The notes under the pieces are model-generated. The model ran no database searches, was not told the DNA's origin, and was given only the letters and a program-made list of their open reading frames with translations. Shown one piece after another: positions 1-8,031 of a stretch of 64,000 bases of DNA. The stretch is from the NCBI GenBank assembly GCA_001485605.1, contig FAON01000012.1, positions 1-64,000 on the forward strand, given 5' to 3'. Both the position numbers and the translations under genes were made by a program. Each line of letters starts with the position of its first letter. Position 1 is the stretch's first letter. Source of the stretch: Candidatus Kryptobacter tengchongensis. GTDB taxonomy: Bacteria > Bacteroidota > Ignavibacteria > Kryptoniales > Kryptoniaceae.

Positions 1-1
1 T

Positions 2-100
2 GTTTCTAACGGTCAGATAAGCGTTGACAACGATCCAGCGCCAGCTTCTTCAAAAGCTGTCGTTGTTGTCCTCGGTTATGCTAATAGGGAGACACTTTAG
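2..100 (+). CDS. C-terminal end of an unknown protein, possibly a phage virion protein
   Basis: An open frame enters from the left edge and ends at TAG 98-100, giving the last 32 residues of a protein that cannot be identified. The tail is hydrophobic (Val-rich) and ends in a short charged segment. A strong intrinsic terminator follows ten bases later, then an adaptor-like gene. In T7-like phages a terminator separates the major capsid gene from the first tail/neck gene, so a capsid-like identity is possible, but that is only a positional analogy. Confidence 0.5.
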   Translation, partial: VSNGQISVDNDPAPASSKAVVVVLGYANRETL

Positions 101-109
101 TTTATTTTA

Positions 110-135
110 GCCCGTCTCTTTGAGACGGGCTTTTC
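110..135 (+). terminator. Rho-independent terminator
   Basis: A perfect 9-bp stem (GCCCGTCTC, 110-118, pairing with GAGACGGGC, 122-130) encloses a TTT loop and is followed by TTTTC. It sits ten bases after the stop of the partial gene at the left edge and ends that transcript before the next gene at 165. Confidence 0.9.
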
Positions 136-164
136 TTGCGATTTAAAACACAGGTATAAAACGG

Positions 165-773
165 ATGTATCTTCTGGAAAACGAAATATACAGGATAAGG
201 GAAAGGGTAGGCGACATATACAGCTTGAACGGAAACAGGATAACGGTCAGTAATGTAAATTTAGAAGGCGAGTTTACTTACGAAGTTTATGTTGACGTAT
301 GGAACAAATCAGCAAGGGAGATATTTCAGGCGATATTAAACAGCGCAAGTCCTAAAGAGCTATCGGAGTTACTTCCTGGTTTTATTTACACGTTCGTATC
401 CAATAAAGATCAATCTGGAGGTTTTCCTATAGAATCTCAGCTTGTATCTGGCGGAGATTACAGTTTATTTAGAATAACTGGAGTCTCTCACGGTTCTAAA
501 TTGTTCAGATATTTACCTTACGAGAGCTTTAAATCTCTTTCTGCTTTCAGATTAGGAGATTTTTACACGTTAGCTGGAAATAAGATATATATCACAGATC
601 CGACTGTAAATTCAATTTTAGTAACCTGTTATAGATACGTCAGCAATGCTCCTGGATATTTCTCTCCTGTCGTAAGGGACAAGATAATAGACAGGGCAGT
701 TCAGGAGATAAACCTTTTGAGATTTCAGGGAATTACGTCTTTAAGCGGTTCTAATAACGGAGGTGAAAAATGA
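165..773 (+). CDS. Hypothetical protein, phage adaptor/neck-like
   Basis: A 202-residue soluble protein with no signal peptide or membrane segment and no catalytic motif that I recognise. The N-terminal half alternates charged and beta-rich stretches. The C-terminus is a helix with several charged residues followed by a Ser/Gly/Asn-rich tail. Size, composition, the terminator upstream and the four-base overlap with the next small gene (stop 771-773, next ATG 770) fit head-tail connector or adaptor genes of tailed phages, but I cannot name a family. The gene is on the + strand, opposite to the whole CRISPR-Cas locus to its right. It may not belong to the host chromosome at all (see the junction at 944/945). 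Confidence 0.55.
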   Translation: MYLLENEIYRIRERVGDIYSLNGNRITVSNVNLEGEFTYEVYVDVWNKSAREIFQAILNSASPKELSELLPGFIYTFVSNKDQSGGFPIESQLVSGGDYSLFRITGVSHGSKLFRYLPYESFKSLSAFRLGDFYTLAGNKIYITDPTVNSILVTCYRYVSNAPGYFSPVVRDKIIDRAVQEINLLRFQGITSLSGSNNGGEK

Positions 774-944
774 ATATGACAGGACCAACAATAAGCTCAA
801 GAGTTAAAATTTCCGAAGTTTTATCGGCTGTTAGGGAGATGTCAAAACGTTTGAGCCAGCAGGATATAACTGATGAACAACTGAAGCTTTTTTATAAGAT
901 CTCACTTCTTGAAGTAGCTTCGCTTTTAAACGGTTCTTTAAATC
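770..944 (+). pseudogene. Small phage-like gene cut off by the first CRISPR repeat
   Basis: The reading frame starts at ATG 770 with a good Shine-Dalgarno sequence (GGAGGTGAAAA) and codes for about 58 helix-rich residues. At base 945 it runs straight into a perfect CRISPR repeat. The frame stays open to 1045 only because repeat and spacer happen to lack a stop, so the last ~33 codons are repeat/spacer translation and not protein evolution. The natural C-terminus is therefore missing. Either the gene was truncated in the genome or the assembly joined phage and array sequence here. Product unknown; its coupling to the preceding gene suggests a small connector protein. Confidence 0.6.
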
Positions 945-1309
945 GTTTCAATCCCTCACAGGTTCGATTCACACGTATACATATATTCGCACAAGCAGAA
1001 AGTTTCGGGTGGTTTCAATCCCTCACAGGTTCGATTCACACTTAAAACTCTCTTCGGTAAATACACATTGAGGGACACGTTTCAATCCCTCACAGGTTCG
1101 ATTCACACATTGTAGACGGTATGACTAAAAATTTAGGTTACTATCGTTTCAATCCCTCACAGGTTCGATTCACACTCGCTCCAGAACACAGGATAAAGGT
1201 TTTCTACGATAGTTTCAATCCCTCACAGGTTCGATTCACACAACTGAGAGCGTTAGTTATAGAATTGATATCGTAAAGTGTTTCAATCCCTCACAGGTTC
1301 GATTCACAC
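945..1309 (-). CRISPR. CRISPR array, 6 repeats and 5 spacers, transcribed leftward
   Basis: Six identical 30-bp repeats lie at 945-974, 1012-1041, 1079-1108, 1146-1175, 1212-1241 and 1280-1309, with spacers of 37, 37, 37, 36 and 38 bp. On the + strand the repeat begins GTTTCAATCCC and ends GATTCACAC. On the - strand it ends ATTGAAAC, the classic 8-nt 5' handle of type I-B/III crRNAs, so the array is transcribed leftward, with the cas genes. The AT-rich leader with a promoter lies on the right, and the newest spacer is the one at 1242-1279. The leftmost repeat is undegenerated, so the true old end of the array is probably not shown. Cas6 from the type III-A operon is the only processing enzyme in the window. 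Confidence 0.98.
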
Positions 1310-1554
1310 CCACGGTAAAACAAAACTTTAAATAAACCAATTCACACACTTAAATATAATAAATTTTACCCCAAAAGTCAAGTCCTTTTGTGTTAACTTT
1401 TACCCCTGATTTTTCCGCTGACCTCCCTGACAATGTGTCAAGATTTGCGTCAGAGCAAGGGAAAGTGATTGTAAATCAATCAGATATTCAAAATCACAAA
1501 TGTTAACTTATTAACGAGGTTCTCGGAAACCGTAATAACGAATGTTAAAATGAA
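1310..1554 (-). promoter_or_regulatory. CRISPR leader
   Basis: A gene-free AT-rich stretch lies between the cas2 terminator and the first leader-proximal repeat. It holds a strong sigma-70-type promoter (1353-1381). It also holds a repeat-like octamer, GTGTGAAT on the - strand at 1340-1347, identical to the 5' end of the transcribed repeat. That copy could be a repeat relic or an anchor for spacer integration. I see no open frame here. Confidence 0.85.
1353..1381 (-). promoter_or_regulatory. CRISPR array promoter
   Basis: On the - strand TTGACT (1381-1376) and TATATT (1358-1353) are separated by exactly 17 bp, a near-consensus sigma-70 promoter. Transcription would start near 1346, about 37 nt before the first repeat. 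The array thus has a constitutive-looking promoter of its own, unlike the sigma-54-like element in front of the type I-B cas operon. Confidence 0.8.
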
Positions 1555-1581
1555 ATAAAAAAGCTGGCACAAAGCCAGCTT
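1555..1581 (-). terminator. Terminator of the type I-B cas operon
   Basis: AAGCTGGC (1561-1568) pairs with GCCAGCTT (1574-1581) around a 5-nt loop. Read leftward the stem is followed by a run of T. It lies five bases beyond the cas2 stop codon, ends the cas operon, and separates it from the independently promoted CRISPR array. Confidence 0.9.
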
Positions 1582-1585
1582 AAAA

Positions 1586-1846
1586 CTAAATTAAATTATC
1601 AACTGGATTTTTGTTTAACCCGATTACCTCCCTACCTCTCCACTTATCCCGAAGAGTATAAATTATCACAGAGTCAACCTCGGGCTCTATTATTTGCAAA
1701 AGTTTAAACCGCAACTCAGCGAACTTCCCTTCGCTCAATTCGCCCTCAAAAACAGAATTTTGAACCCAATGCAAATATCTACGCAACAGTTTGCAAACCT
1801 TATTTACCCTTTTTTCCTCAACATCGTAAACAACTATATAATACAT
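1586..1846 (-). CDS. cas2: CRISPR-associated endonuclease Cas2
   Basis: An 86-residue protein with the typical Cas2 start (MYYIVVYDVEEKRV), a ferredoxin-like beta-alpha-beta fold with the conserved Asp (residue 8) after the first strand, and normal length. Cas2 forms the integrase scaffold with Cas1 for spacer acquisition. It is the last gene of the type I-B operon, 22 bp after cas1, and is followed directly by the operon terminator. The window has no second adaptation set, so this one should serve both effector modules. Confidence 0.95.
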   Translation of the reverse strand: MYYIVVYDVEEKRVNKVCKLLRRYLHWVQNSVFEGELSEGKFAELRFKLLQIIEPEVDSVIIYTLRDKWRGREVIGLNKNPVDNLI

Positions 1847-1868
1847 CGCCCTAAAACTAATTTTATTT

Positions 1869-2945
1869 TTAATACCACCAAACCTTCAGGGGATTATATA
1901 CCTCATCGCCAAACAAGTGTTTTATTAATTTGTAGCATTCAAGTCGAATTAAACCTCTATACGATACATTTCGGTTAAGTTTTTTGTGCCTTATGCTTGA
2001 TCTCATTAATTCATCAAACTCTTTTACAAATAGCTTTCGCCCATCTTCAGATAAATAACAAAAATTTAATTCACTTATAAAATGCTCCTTTGATATCTGC
2101 CCGCGATTTATAATTTTAAAAATTAACCTATCAACGATAACTGGCTTAAAAATTTCAGCAATGTCAAGCGCAAGAGAAAATCTTCTATCGGATGGCTCAT
2201 GTAAATAACTTATAGTTGGATTTAATTGCGTCTTGTAAATTTCACTAAGCACAGTTGTGTAAAGCATTGAGTTACCAAACGATATAAGGGCATTTATAGC
2301 GTTTTCCGGAGGTTGTTTTGTTCGTCTATCAAATCCAAAAAATTCATCATCTATTATAAAGTCCCACGCATTATAATACGCGTTTCTAATATGACCTTCG
2401 CACGCCATAAGATCGTGAATATTCATACATGATTCTATCTTTGTTCTTTCACTTTCAATAGCTTCAATGTAGATATTAAGCCCCTCTGAAAAAGTATATG
2501 ACTTTAAATTTCTTAACATATTATAGCTTGCCCCTTCAACAAATTTTCTCGCAAGGAAAATCCTCAAATCATCAAAAATATAATTTTCAACCTGCTTTAC
2601 AATTAACCTCCCCGAGTTTAAAAATTCACGAGGATAAAAACTTCCAGAATAGAACCCATAATAATTGAAAACATGCAAAACGATATTATTCTGATTTAAA
2701 AAATTCAAAAACCTTGTATTAAATGTCATGTCGCCAAAGATGTAAATTGAATCCACATCTTCAACAGGTATTGGCTTACGCTTGATATCACACCCATCAA
2801 CTTCATTTTCCAATTCTGGATAACCAGCAAGACAGAGTATATCATCATCCATTACATCTTGCTTGGTATCAAAAGGCTCAAAATAAAGGGTGTTATCTTT
2901 TCTTCTCAAAATTCCAGAGGAAAATATATAATACGGTCTTGCCAC
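1869..2945 (-). CDS. cas1: CRISPR-associated integrase Cas1 (type I-B)
   Basis: A 358-residue Cas1 of normal length. The N-terminal beta domain is followed by the helical catalytic domain. The metal-binding residues are visible as Glu183 in a CEGHIRNAYY segment, His249 in SYLHEPSDRR and the acidic pair Asp261/Glu264 in LDIAEIFKP. Cas1 inserts prespacers at the leader-repeat junction with Cas2 and Cas4. The start codon is GTG at 2945 (GTG GCA AGA CCG) without a strong ribosome binding site, 31 bp after cas4, suggesting co-translation within the operon. Confidence 0.97.
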   Translation of the reverse strand: MARPYYIFSSGILRRKDNTLYFEPFDTKQDVMDDDILCLAGYPELENEVDGCDIKRKPIPVEDVDSIYIFGDMTFNTRFLNFLNQNNIVLHVFNYYGFYSGSFYPREFLNSGRLIVKQVENYIFDDLRIFLARKFVEGASYNMLRNLKSYTFSEGLNIYIEAIESERTKIESCMNIHDLMACEGHIRNAYYNAWDFIIDDEFFGFDRRTKQPPENAINALISFGNSMLYTTVLSEIYKTQLNPTISYLHEPSDRRFSLALDIAEIFKPVIVDRLIFKIINRGQISKEHFISELNFCYLSEDGRKLFVKEFDELMRSSIRHKKLNRNVSYRGLIRLECYKLIKHLFGDEVYNPLKVWWY

Positions 2946-2976
2946 GATTTTTCAGGAAAATTTGTTTTTACTGCGT

Positions 2977-3483
2977 TTAAGACCAGCATAATTCAAAATA
3001 ACTGCATCCCTTACACTTAACTTTTTCAATTCTATCTGGCAAAGTTTCACTTTTAATAATTTTAGCGATATCATTTAACAGTTCAATTATTATCTCATCA
3101 TCTCCATCTTTAAGTTCAACTTCAATTTCTTTTTTCAACCTTGGGTAATTTATTTTCCCCTTGGCTTTTACCCCTTTCTTTTTAAGGTAAAAAATATAAT
3201 ACTTCACCTGCCAAATATGTCCCTCACTAAACGAATCTGATTTTTTTACTTCATGTATTATCCCATCTTCAAACTCAAACCAATCAATTGCAATGACATT
3301 ATCAATTTGAAGTTCTTTATCCTTGTCCCTGTAAAAAGAGGCGCTTAAAATTTTGCCAAGTAAAACAAGTTCCGAATTATGTTCCATTTCAATATGATTG
3401 GCAAATAACCATAATTGTCTTTTGCAGTGGAAATAGTAATTGACCATAACCCCTGTTATCCTCGGATTCTCAAATATCATCAC
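2977..3483 (-). CDS. cas4: CRISPR-associated exonuclease Cas4
   Basis: A 168-residue Cas4, a RecB-family nuclease with a C-terminal iron-sulphur cluster that trims prespacers and selects them by PAM. The four cluster cysteines are visible: Cys20 in YFHCKRQLW and Cys157, Cys160 and Cys166 in KCKGCSYFELCW. Acidic and lysine residues in the middle (IDWFEFEDG, WQVKYYIFYL) match the nuclease core. The start overlaps the cas3 stop by four bases. Length is normal for the short type I-B Cas4. Confidence 0.93.
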   Translation of the reverse strand: MMIFENPRITGVMVNYYFHCKRQLWLFANHIEMEHNSELVLLGKILSASFYRDKDKELQIDNVIAIDWFEFEDGIIHEVKKSDSFSEGHIWQVKYYIFYLKKKGVKAKGKINYPRLKKEIEVELKDGDDEIIIELLNDIAKIIKSETLPDRIEKVKCKGCSYFELCWS

Positions 3484-5726
3484 TCAAGTATATTTGTTTC
3501 AAACTCATCAACTAAAAGACCAAGTTCTTTATCATAGCCAGCAAGGCAAAAAAGGGTATGTGAATGTTGATAAATCTGACCATTCCTGTGTAATTTGAAA
3601 AATTGAGGATATGCAAGTGGCATGAAAAATTTTACAACCTCAAAATAATTTCCACTCTCACGCATTTTTAAATAATCGTTCTCATAACACGATGGGACAA
3701 TCTCAATAGAACCAATTAATCTATGAAGATCTTCATCTGCGATTTTATTACTTAACATTGGATAAATTTCTTTCCTCAACCTCAAAAAACTTTCTCTTGT
3801 CTCGTTAAAAATCTTGCTTTGCTTTTGCGTGAACCCATCAGCATATACGCTTTCAATAAGATTTAAAATATCAACTTCATTTATTCGCTGTACCTTCAAA
3901 AGTTCTGATATAGTTCTATCAAGTAATTCCTTATCATAAATTTTCAAATCATCGTCAAGATATCCCGTAAAGATAAAAACATCTGCGTAATTTAATCTCC
4001 CCCGGCGATTTACTCGCCCAAACCTTTGAACTAATCTATCAATTGGAGCCACATCTGTAAATAAAACATCAAAGTCAATATCAAGGGATACTTCAATCGC
4101 CTGGGTTCCGACAAGGATTTGAACACTTTCATTTTTTAAACTCTTTTCAATCCTTTCTCTATCAATTAAAGCAAATCTTGAATGAATAAGCTTGCTTTCC
4201 CCCCTCGCGAATTCTTTTAAAACATTGTAAATTTCCTGGGCTTTTTTAACTGTGTTACAAACAACAAGGACCCTTTTCCCATCCTCCAAAAATTTTTTAA
4301 TCCGATCAACCCCATTTAAAATGCTATCATTTATAAGGTTAATCTTATGCCTTGAGATTTTACGCAACACCTCTTCCTCAGCAGTTATAAATGTTTCAAT
4401 TTCAAGTTCTCTCTTAAAAACTTCACACAAAAATTTTGGGAAAGTTGCCGACATTACCAAAATTCTGGCTCCAAATTCGTACTTTAAGATTTTCAACGCT
4501 TCAATTAACAATCCTATTACCCTTGCATCGTATGAATGAACCTCATCAAGTATAACAATCCCGCCAGCCATTTCAGAAATTCCCATTTCAAATCCAGGTA
4601 AACCAAAGATTTCTCTTAAAAGTTGAAAATGCGTTATAATTTTAAATTGCTTATAAATTTTCTTGCTTAAATCAACAAATGCATTTGCAAATTTTTTGGC
4701 TTCATCTGGTGTATATTCCCTATCCCTAAAACTTTGATAAATGAAATATCCAGCTCTGTGATGTTTCATTCCAACGAGATCTTCACCAAAATACCTTACA
4801 AATCTTTTGAACATATCATTTATGCTTGCGGTATAAGGCAAAATATAAAAGACCCTTTTAGTTCTCCTATCATTTTGATTTTTTTCAACCCAGAACAGAG
4901 AAGCCTCTGTTTTCCCATATCCAGTTGGAGCAACTAAGATAATATCTTTATTTTTCATATCTTCGCTTTGCATTTTCAATTGCACATCAGTGAATTTTTC
5001 AAACCTGATAATCTCTGAAATTTCATTTTTCAATAATGGGATTTCCAAATTGCCAGACGATGCAAGGTAATCACAGCCAAGCACAAAGCCACGCATAAAA
5101 ACATGTTTCAACCACACCACCCTGTCAATTCCCGATGATTTGCTATCCTCGTAAGATTTTACCGCAAAACTGAAAACATCTAAAAGTTCATCCAATGAAT
5201 TTGGAATTTTAAAATTTGTTAATTTCTTTCCGATAAATTCCTCGCTCAAATCTGGAATTAATTTCATCATTTCAACAAGTTCATTAAAATTTTCCTCAAT
5301 TTCACGCAACGCTTTTGTGTATCTTTCATAACCAGGTGAATTTTTACGATGTGTTGAATATTTACTTTTAAGTTCATCTATCTCTTTATGATGGCTTGCT
5401 ATCCCAAGTGCTATTAACTTTTTAATTTCACTTTCATATTCAAGACATGCGACAAATCCAGCTGAAATTATCTCGTGTCTGTAACCCCACCTTTTACCCA
5501 ACCTTAAACTTTCCTGAAAACCTTTTGCGGATTTGCCAAAATCATGAAGAAAAAGAGCATAAAAAACATAATCCCAAAAATTAGGCTCATTGATAAGTTT
5601 AGGAACATCGGGGAAAATTTTCATCATCTCTTTTAAGACCGTTAATACATCAAGCGTGTGCTCATAAAGTGTTTTTTCTGGCTCTGTTTTCGCAAGTATC
5701 TTCCACATGTAAGTTTCATTTCTCAT
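3480..5726 (-). CDS. cas3: CRISPR-associated helicase-nuclease Cas3 (HD plus DExH)
   Basis: A 748-residue Cas3 that unwinds and degrades target DNA recruited by Cascade. The N-terminal HD nuclease domain shows His22 (YEHTLD), His61-Asp62 (LFLHDFGKS) and ASHHKE near 110. The superfamily-2 helicase follows, with Walker A APTGYGKT (266-273), DEVH (394-397), motif III MSAT and motif VI QRFGRVNRRGR. All motifs are intact, so the enzyme should be active. The start lies inside the 3' end of the preceding signal-peptide gene (11-bp overlap), consistent with tight translational coupling. Confidence 0.97.
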   Translation of the reverse strand: MRNETYMWKILAKTEPEKTLYEHTLDVLTVLKEMMKIFPDVPKLINEPNFWDYVFYALFLHDFGKSAKGFQESLRLGKRWGYRHEIISAGFVACLEYESEIKKLIALGIASHHKEIDELKSKYSTHRKNSPGYERYTKALREIEENFNELVEMMKLIPDLSEEFIGKKLTNFKIPNSLDELLDVFSFAVKSYEDSKSSGIDRVVWLKHVFMRGFVLGCDYLASSGNLEIPLLKNEISEIIRFEKFTDVQLKMQSEDMKNKDIILVAPTGYGKTEASLFWVEKNQNDRRTKRVFYILPYTASINDMFKRFVRYFGEDLVGMKHHRAGYFIYQSFRDREYTPDEAKKFANAFVDLSKKIYKQFKIITHFQLLREIFGLPGFEMGISEMAGGIVILDEVHSYDARVIGLLIEALKILKYEFGARILVMSATFPKFLCEVFKRELEIETFITAEEEVLRKISRHKINLINDSILNGVDRIKKFLEDGKRVLVVCNTVKKAQEIYNVLKEFARGESKLIHSRFALIDRERIEKSLKNESVQILVGTQAIEVSLDIDFDVLFTDVAPIDRLVQRFGRVNRRGRLNYADVFIFTGYLDDDLKIYDKELLDRTISELLKVQRINEVDILNLIESVYADGFTQKQSKIFNETRESFLRLRKEIYPMLSNKIADEDLHRLIGSIEIVPSCYENDYLKMRESGNYFEVVKFFMPLAYPQFFKLHRNGQIYQHSHTLFCLAGYDKELGLLVDEFETNILE

Positions 5727-6180
5727 TAGGTTTTAAAATTTTTTCTATTTCTCTTAGTAACTCTTCAAATTCTGAAACAACTTTGTCCGTATTAGCTACA
5801 ATCCCCTCAGCTGCTGACTCAACAACATCACTTCCAGCAAAACCAAGTGTGCTCTTTAAGTAAATTGGAAATAGCATCCTTTCATCGTCATATAAAAGCC
5901 AAATAACAGAATACATAGTTGATATATTGTTCCGCCAATTATCTCCCTTAAATCTATCCATTGTATATATCAATATCCTAAACCTCAAACCCTTTGGAGC
6001 AATAAGAAGATTAAACATCTCCGATTTTCTAAACTTTTCCTTAACATGATAAACCAATCTACGACCGACAATATCTTCTGCATTATCAACTACTTCAACT
6101 TGAATTTGAGAGAATAATTGATCTTGAAATAAAACCAAAAAGAGCGAAAGCACAAAAAGAAGTTTAATTCTCCGTGCCAT
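5716..6180 (-). CDS. Signal-peptide protein of unknown function inside the cas operon
   Basis: A 154-residue protein. The chosen start (ATG 6180, reading MARRIKLLFV) gives a textbook signal peptide: basic N-terminus, a hydrophobic core and a likely cleavage after LFSQ. A longer frame reaches 6408 but lies wholly inside cas5 in another frame. The mature part is a mixed alpha/beta domain ending in a Glu/Lys-rich helix, without Cys or a recognised catalytic motif. It overlaps the cas5 end by about 17 bp and the cas3 start by 11 bp, so it is transcribed and probably translated with them. A secreted or periplasmic product between core interference genes is unexpected. I do not recognise the family. 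Confidence 0.75.
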   Translation of the reverse strand: MARRIKLLFVLSLFLVLFQDQLFSQIQVEVVDNAEDIVGRRLVYHVKEKFRKSEMFNLLIAPKGLRFRILIYTMDRFKGDNWRNNISTMYSVIWLLYDDERMLFPIYLKSTLGFAGSDVVESAAEGIVANTDKVVSEFEELLREIEKILKPNEK

Positions 6181-6808
6181 AGAAATATACCCCCCAATTT
6201 TTTTCTTTATCATAAAAAATTGGCTGATGTGAATACTGTATAAATTTGTTAACAATGATAAATGGTCTTCTTTGTCTCCCAACTCTTGGTCTTTCAAAGT
6301 CATATTCAAAGTAAAGTGGAAGAGACAATAACACGCCCCCAACACCTTTGAAATCAAATGGTACAACAGTGTGACCAAATCTAACTGGTTTACTCTTCTC
6401 AAGCACAACCTTTTTTATTTCTTCAACCTTTGCGAGCTCTTGTGTTCTGCCTAAAACCAGAGGAAATTCAGGATAAAGGAAATATCTTTCAAATTCGGAA
6501 TTTAGAATGTAAATGTAAAGCTCTGGAAAAGTTAAAAATTCTCTTAACACGACATTTGATTTCGCTTCGTATTTCCGTTTTAGTGTCAATTCATAAATTA
6601 ATTCAAGATCCTGACCTTTGCTTTCATAAAGAAAAACATATCCAAATTTAACCTCATCTGGAGTGACAATTTTACCACACGCGGATGAAATCAATCCTAA
6701 GACAGTGCTTGGCGGTGGAACTTCAAGTGTCGGTTGTACCCCTGAAACAAAATTTGGGTTTCTAAAAGAGGATACGATTCCACTTATTTTAACACGGATA
6801 ACTTCCAT
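6164..6808 (-). CDS. cas5: CRISPR-associated protein Cas5 (type I-B)
   Basis: A 214-residue Cas5. It carries the family's N-terminal signature, a RAMP first strand leading to SFRNPNFVSGVQPTLEV and then PPPSTVLGLISSACG. Cas5 caps the 5' handle end of the crRNA in Cascade and contacts Cas8 and Cas7. It is the first gene after the palindromic element that separates it from cas7, and no strong Shine-Dalgarno sequence precedes ATG 6808. It fits the Cas5t/Cst type that accompanies the Cst1/Cst2 genes upstream. Confidence 0.92.
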   Translation of the reverse strand: MEVIRVKISGIVSSFRNPNFVSGVQPTLEVPPPSTVLGLISSACGKIVTPDEVKFGYVFLYESKGQDLELIYELTLKRKYEAKSNVVLREFLTFPELYIYILNSEFERYFLYPEFPLVLGRTQELAKVEEIKKVVLEKSKPVRFGHTVVPFDFKGVGGVLLSLPLYFEYDFERPRVGRQRRPFIIVNKFIQYSHQPIFYDKEKNWGVYFYGTEN

Positions 6809-6846
6809 AGCTTTGTTACGAAACTTTAGTTTTTAACTTATAAAAA

Positions 6847-6956
6847 CCCGCGGGCTTCCAACTTCTATCCGACAACTTCTGCCATTGCTAACAATTAGTG
6901 AAGCAATCTAAAACCACTGTAAAGAAATGATGATAACGGATAACTGTGCCCGCGGG
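6847..6956 (-). repeat. Palindromic element between cas7 and cas5
   Basis: Three nested inverted pairs fill the cas7-cas5 gap: CCCGCGGGC (6847-6855) with GCCCGCGGG (6948-6956), TATCCG (6866-6871) with CGGATA (6937-6942), and ATTGCT (6884-6889) with AGCAAT (6902-6907). Read in the direction of the operon, the outer stem is followed at once by TTTTT (6846-6842), like an attenuator with a large structured loop. The inner ATTGC...GCAATCT arms recall a widespread class of bacterial palindromic repeats, so it may also be a small non-autonomous mobile repeat. Confidence 0.65.
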
Positions 6957-6962
6957 GGTCAA

Positions 6963-7994
6963 TCACATATTTACAACTACATCGCCAACAAGCTCAGCAA
7001 ATTTCTCAATCGCTTCTTTTGAGCTATAAATTTGAAGCCTTTTATCACCACCAAATATAAATCCACTGAACTCGCTACGGAAATTCTCATCAAATCCATC
7101 TAAAAATCCAGGCATTATCCCGACATATACATCAGATACAATTATACCCGCGTAATCAATTAATGTCTGCCTTAACCCCGCATAATTGAAATTAACTTTT
7201 CCATCTTTCTCGTAAGCAAGATTCATAAATATGTGATTCCCACCTCTTACAATTGCCATTATAATAAGCCTCGGTACGACATCCGTCAAATGTTGTGTTT
7301 GTTTCGCTCCACCAAAAAGATAAGCAAGCGAAAGAATCGTTTCCTTTGCTCTTTTAGCTCTTACATCCGATGGGAGAACATAAAGATCGCCAATTTTTCT
7401 AGCTCCTGATCTTTCAAGGGATTCTTTTAATTCCTCATCTCTTTCAAGCATATCTTCATCAAGATTCTTAAACCCAGCTTGACTTTTAACATAAAAAACC
7501 CCAACTCTTGAAAGATCAAGTGAGAAAATCCCCTGCAAAATTGTTGAATAGAATTCATGCTCATAAGGGACTGGATCGCCCTCTTGCCTTGCCATAACTC
7601 CATAATCTTGAACTGGCTCAACACTCAGCACAGATACAAGTGGTGAGCATTTCAATGGTGATACACGAGTAACCGTCTTATCTGCTCCTCGCTCCTTCAC
7701 AGCTCTCATATACCCAAAAACATCATCATCGGGATATTTGAATGGATTTGCTTTCGTAAAGGCGATTTTCTCAGCTCTTTCTACTGGCGAAAGTTCCCAG
7801 CTGAAAATTTCCTGCAATGTCATCCTCCACCAATATCTCCATGCCTGAGCTGAAACATACGGATAAATCTCCCTACCTTTTCTTATTGCTTTAACACGAA
7901 CGATATTTTCAGTTCTTTCGCTTGCATCCGTTCCAGCATTGTTTAATGCTGAATGTGGTGCGTCAATTAAAACATATCCTGCAACCATAAGCAT
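6963..7994 (-). CDS. cas7: CRISPR-associated protein Cas7 (Cst2/DevR family)
   Basis: The Cascade backbone subunit, present in several copies along the crRNA. The N-terminal region carries the DevR/Cst2 signature DAPHSALNNAGTDASERTEN, followed by VSAQAWRYWWR, and the length (about 343 residues) is typical. The frame can extend four codons to GTG 8006, but the Shine-Dalgarno AGGAGG overlaps that codon. ATG 7994 sits 11 bp downstream of it and is preferred. It lies between cas8 and the palindromic element. Greater demand for Cas7 than for later subunits makes a transcript break after this gene functionally sensible. Confidence 0.94.
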   Translation of the reverse strand: MLMVAGYVLIDAPHSALNNAGTDASERTENIVRVKAIRKGREIYPYVSAQAWRYWWRMTLQEIFSWELSPVERAEKIAFTKANPFKYPDDDVFGYMRAVKERGADKTVTRVSPLKCSPLVSVLSVEPVQDYGVMARQEGDPVPYEHEFYSTILQGIFSLDLSRVGVFYVKSQAGFKNLDEDMLERDEELKESLERSGARKIGDLYVLPSDVRAKRAKETILSLAYLFGGAKQTQHLTDVVPRLIIMAIVRGGNHIFMNLAYEKDGKVNFNYAGLRQTLIDYAGIIVSDVYVGIMPGFLDGFDENFRSEFSGFIFGGDKRLQIYSSKEAIEKFAELVGDVVVNM

Positions 7995-8031
7995 GGCTGT
8001 TTTCACCTCCTGTAAATTTTATTTTTAAGTT

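Noticed and set aside
1694-1978. Rightward frame across cas2 and cas1
   Set aside because: Antisense shadow of the clear cas2 and cas1 genes.
6181-6408. Extension of the signal-peptide gene upstream to 6408
   Set aside because: The extra 76 codons lie entirely inside cas5 in another frame. The start at 6180 gives a proper signal peptide.
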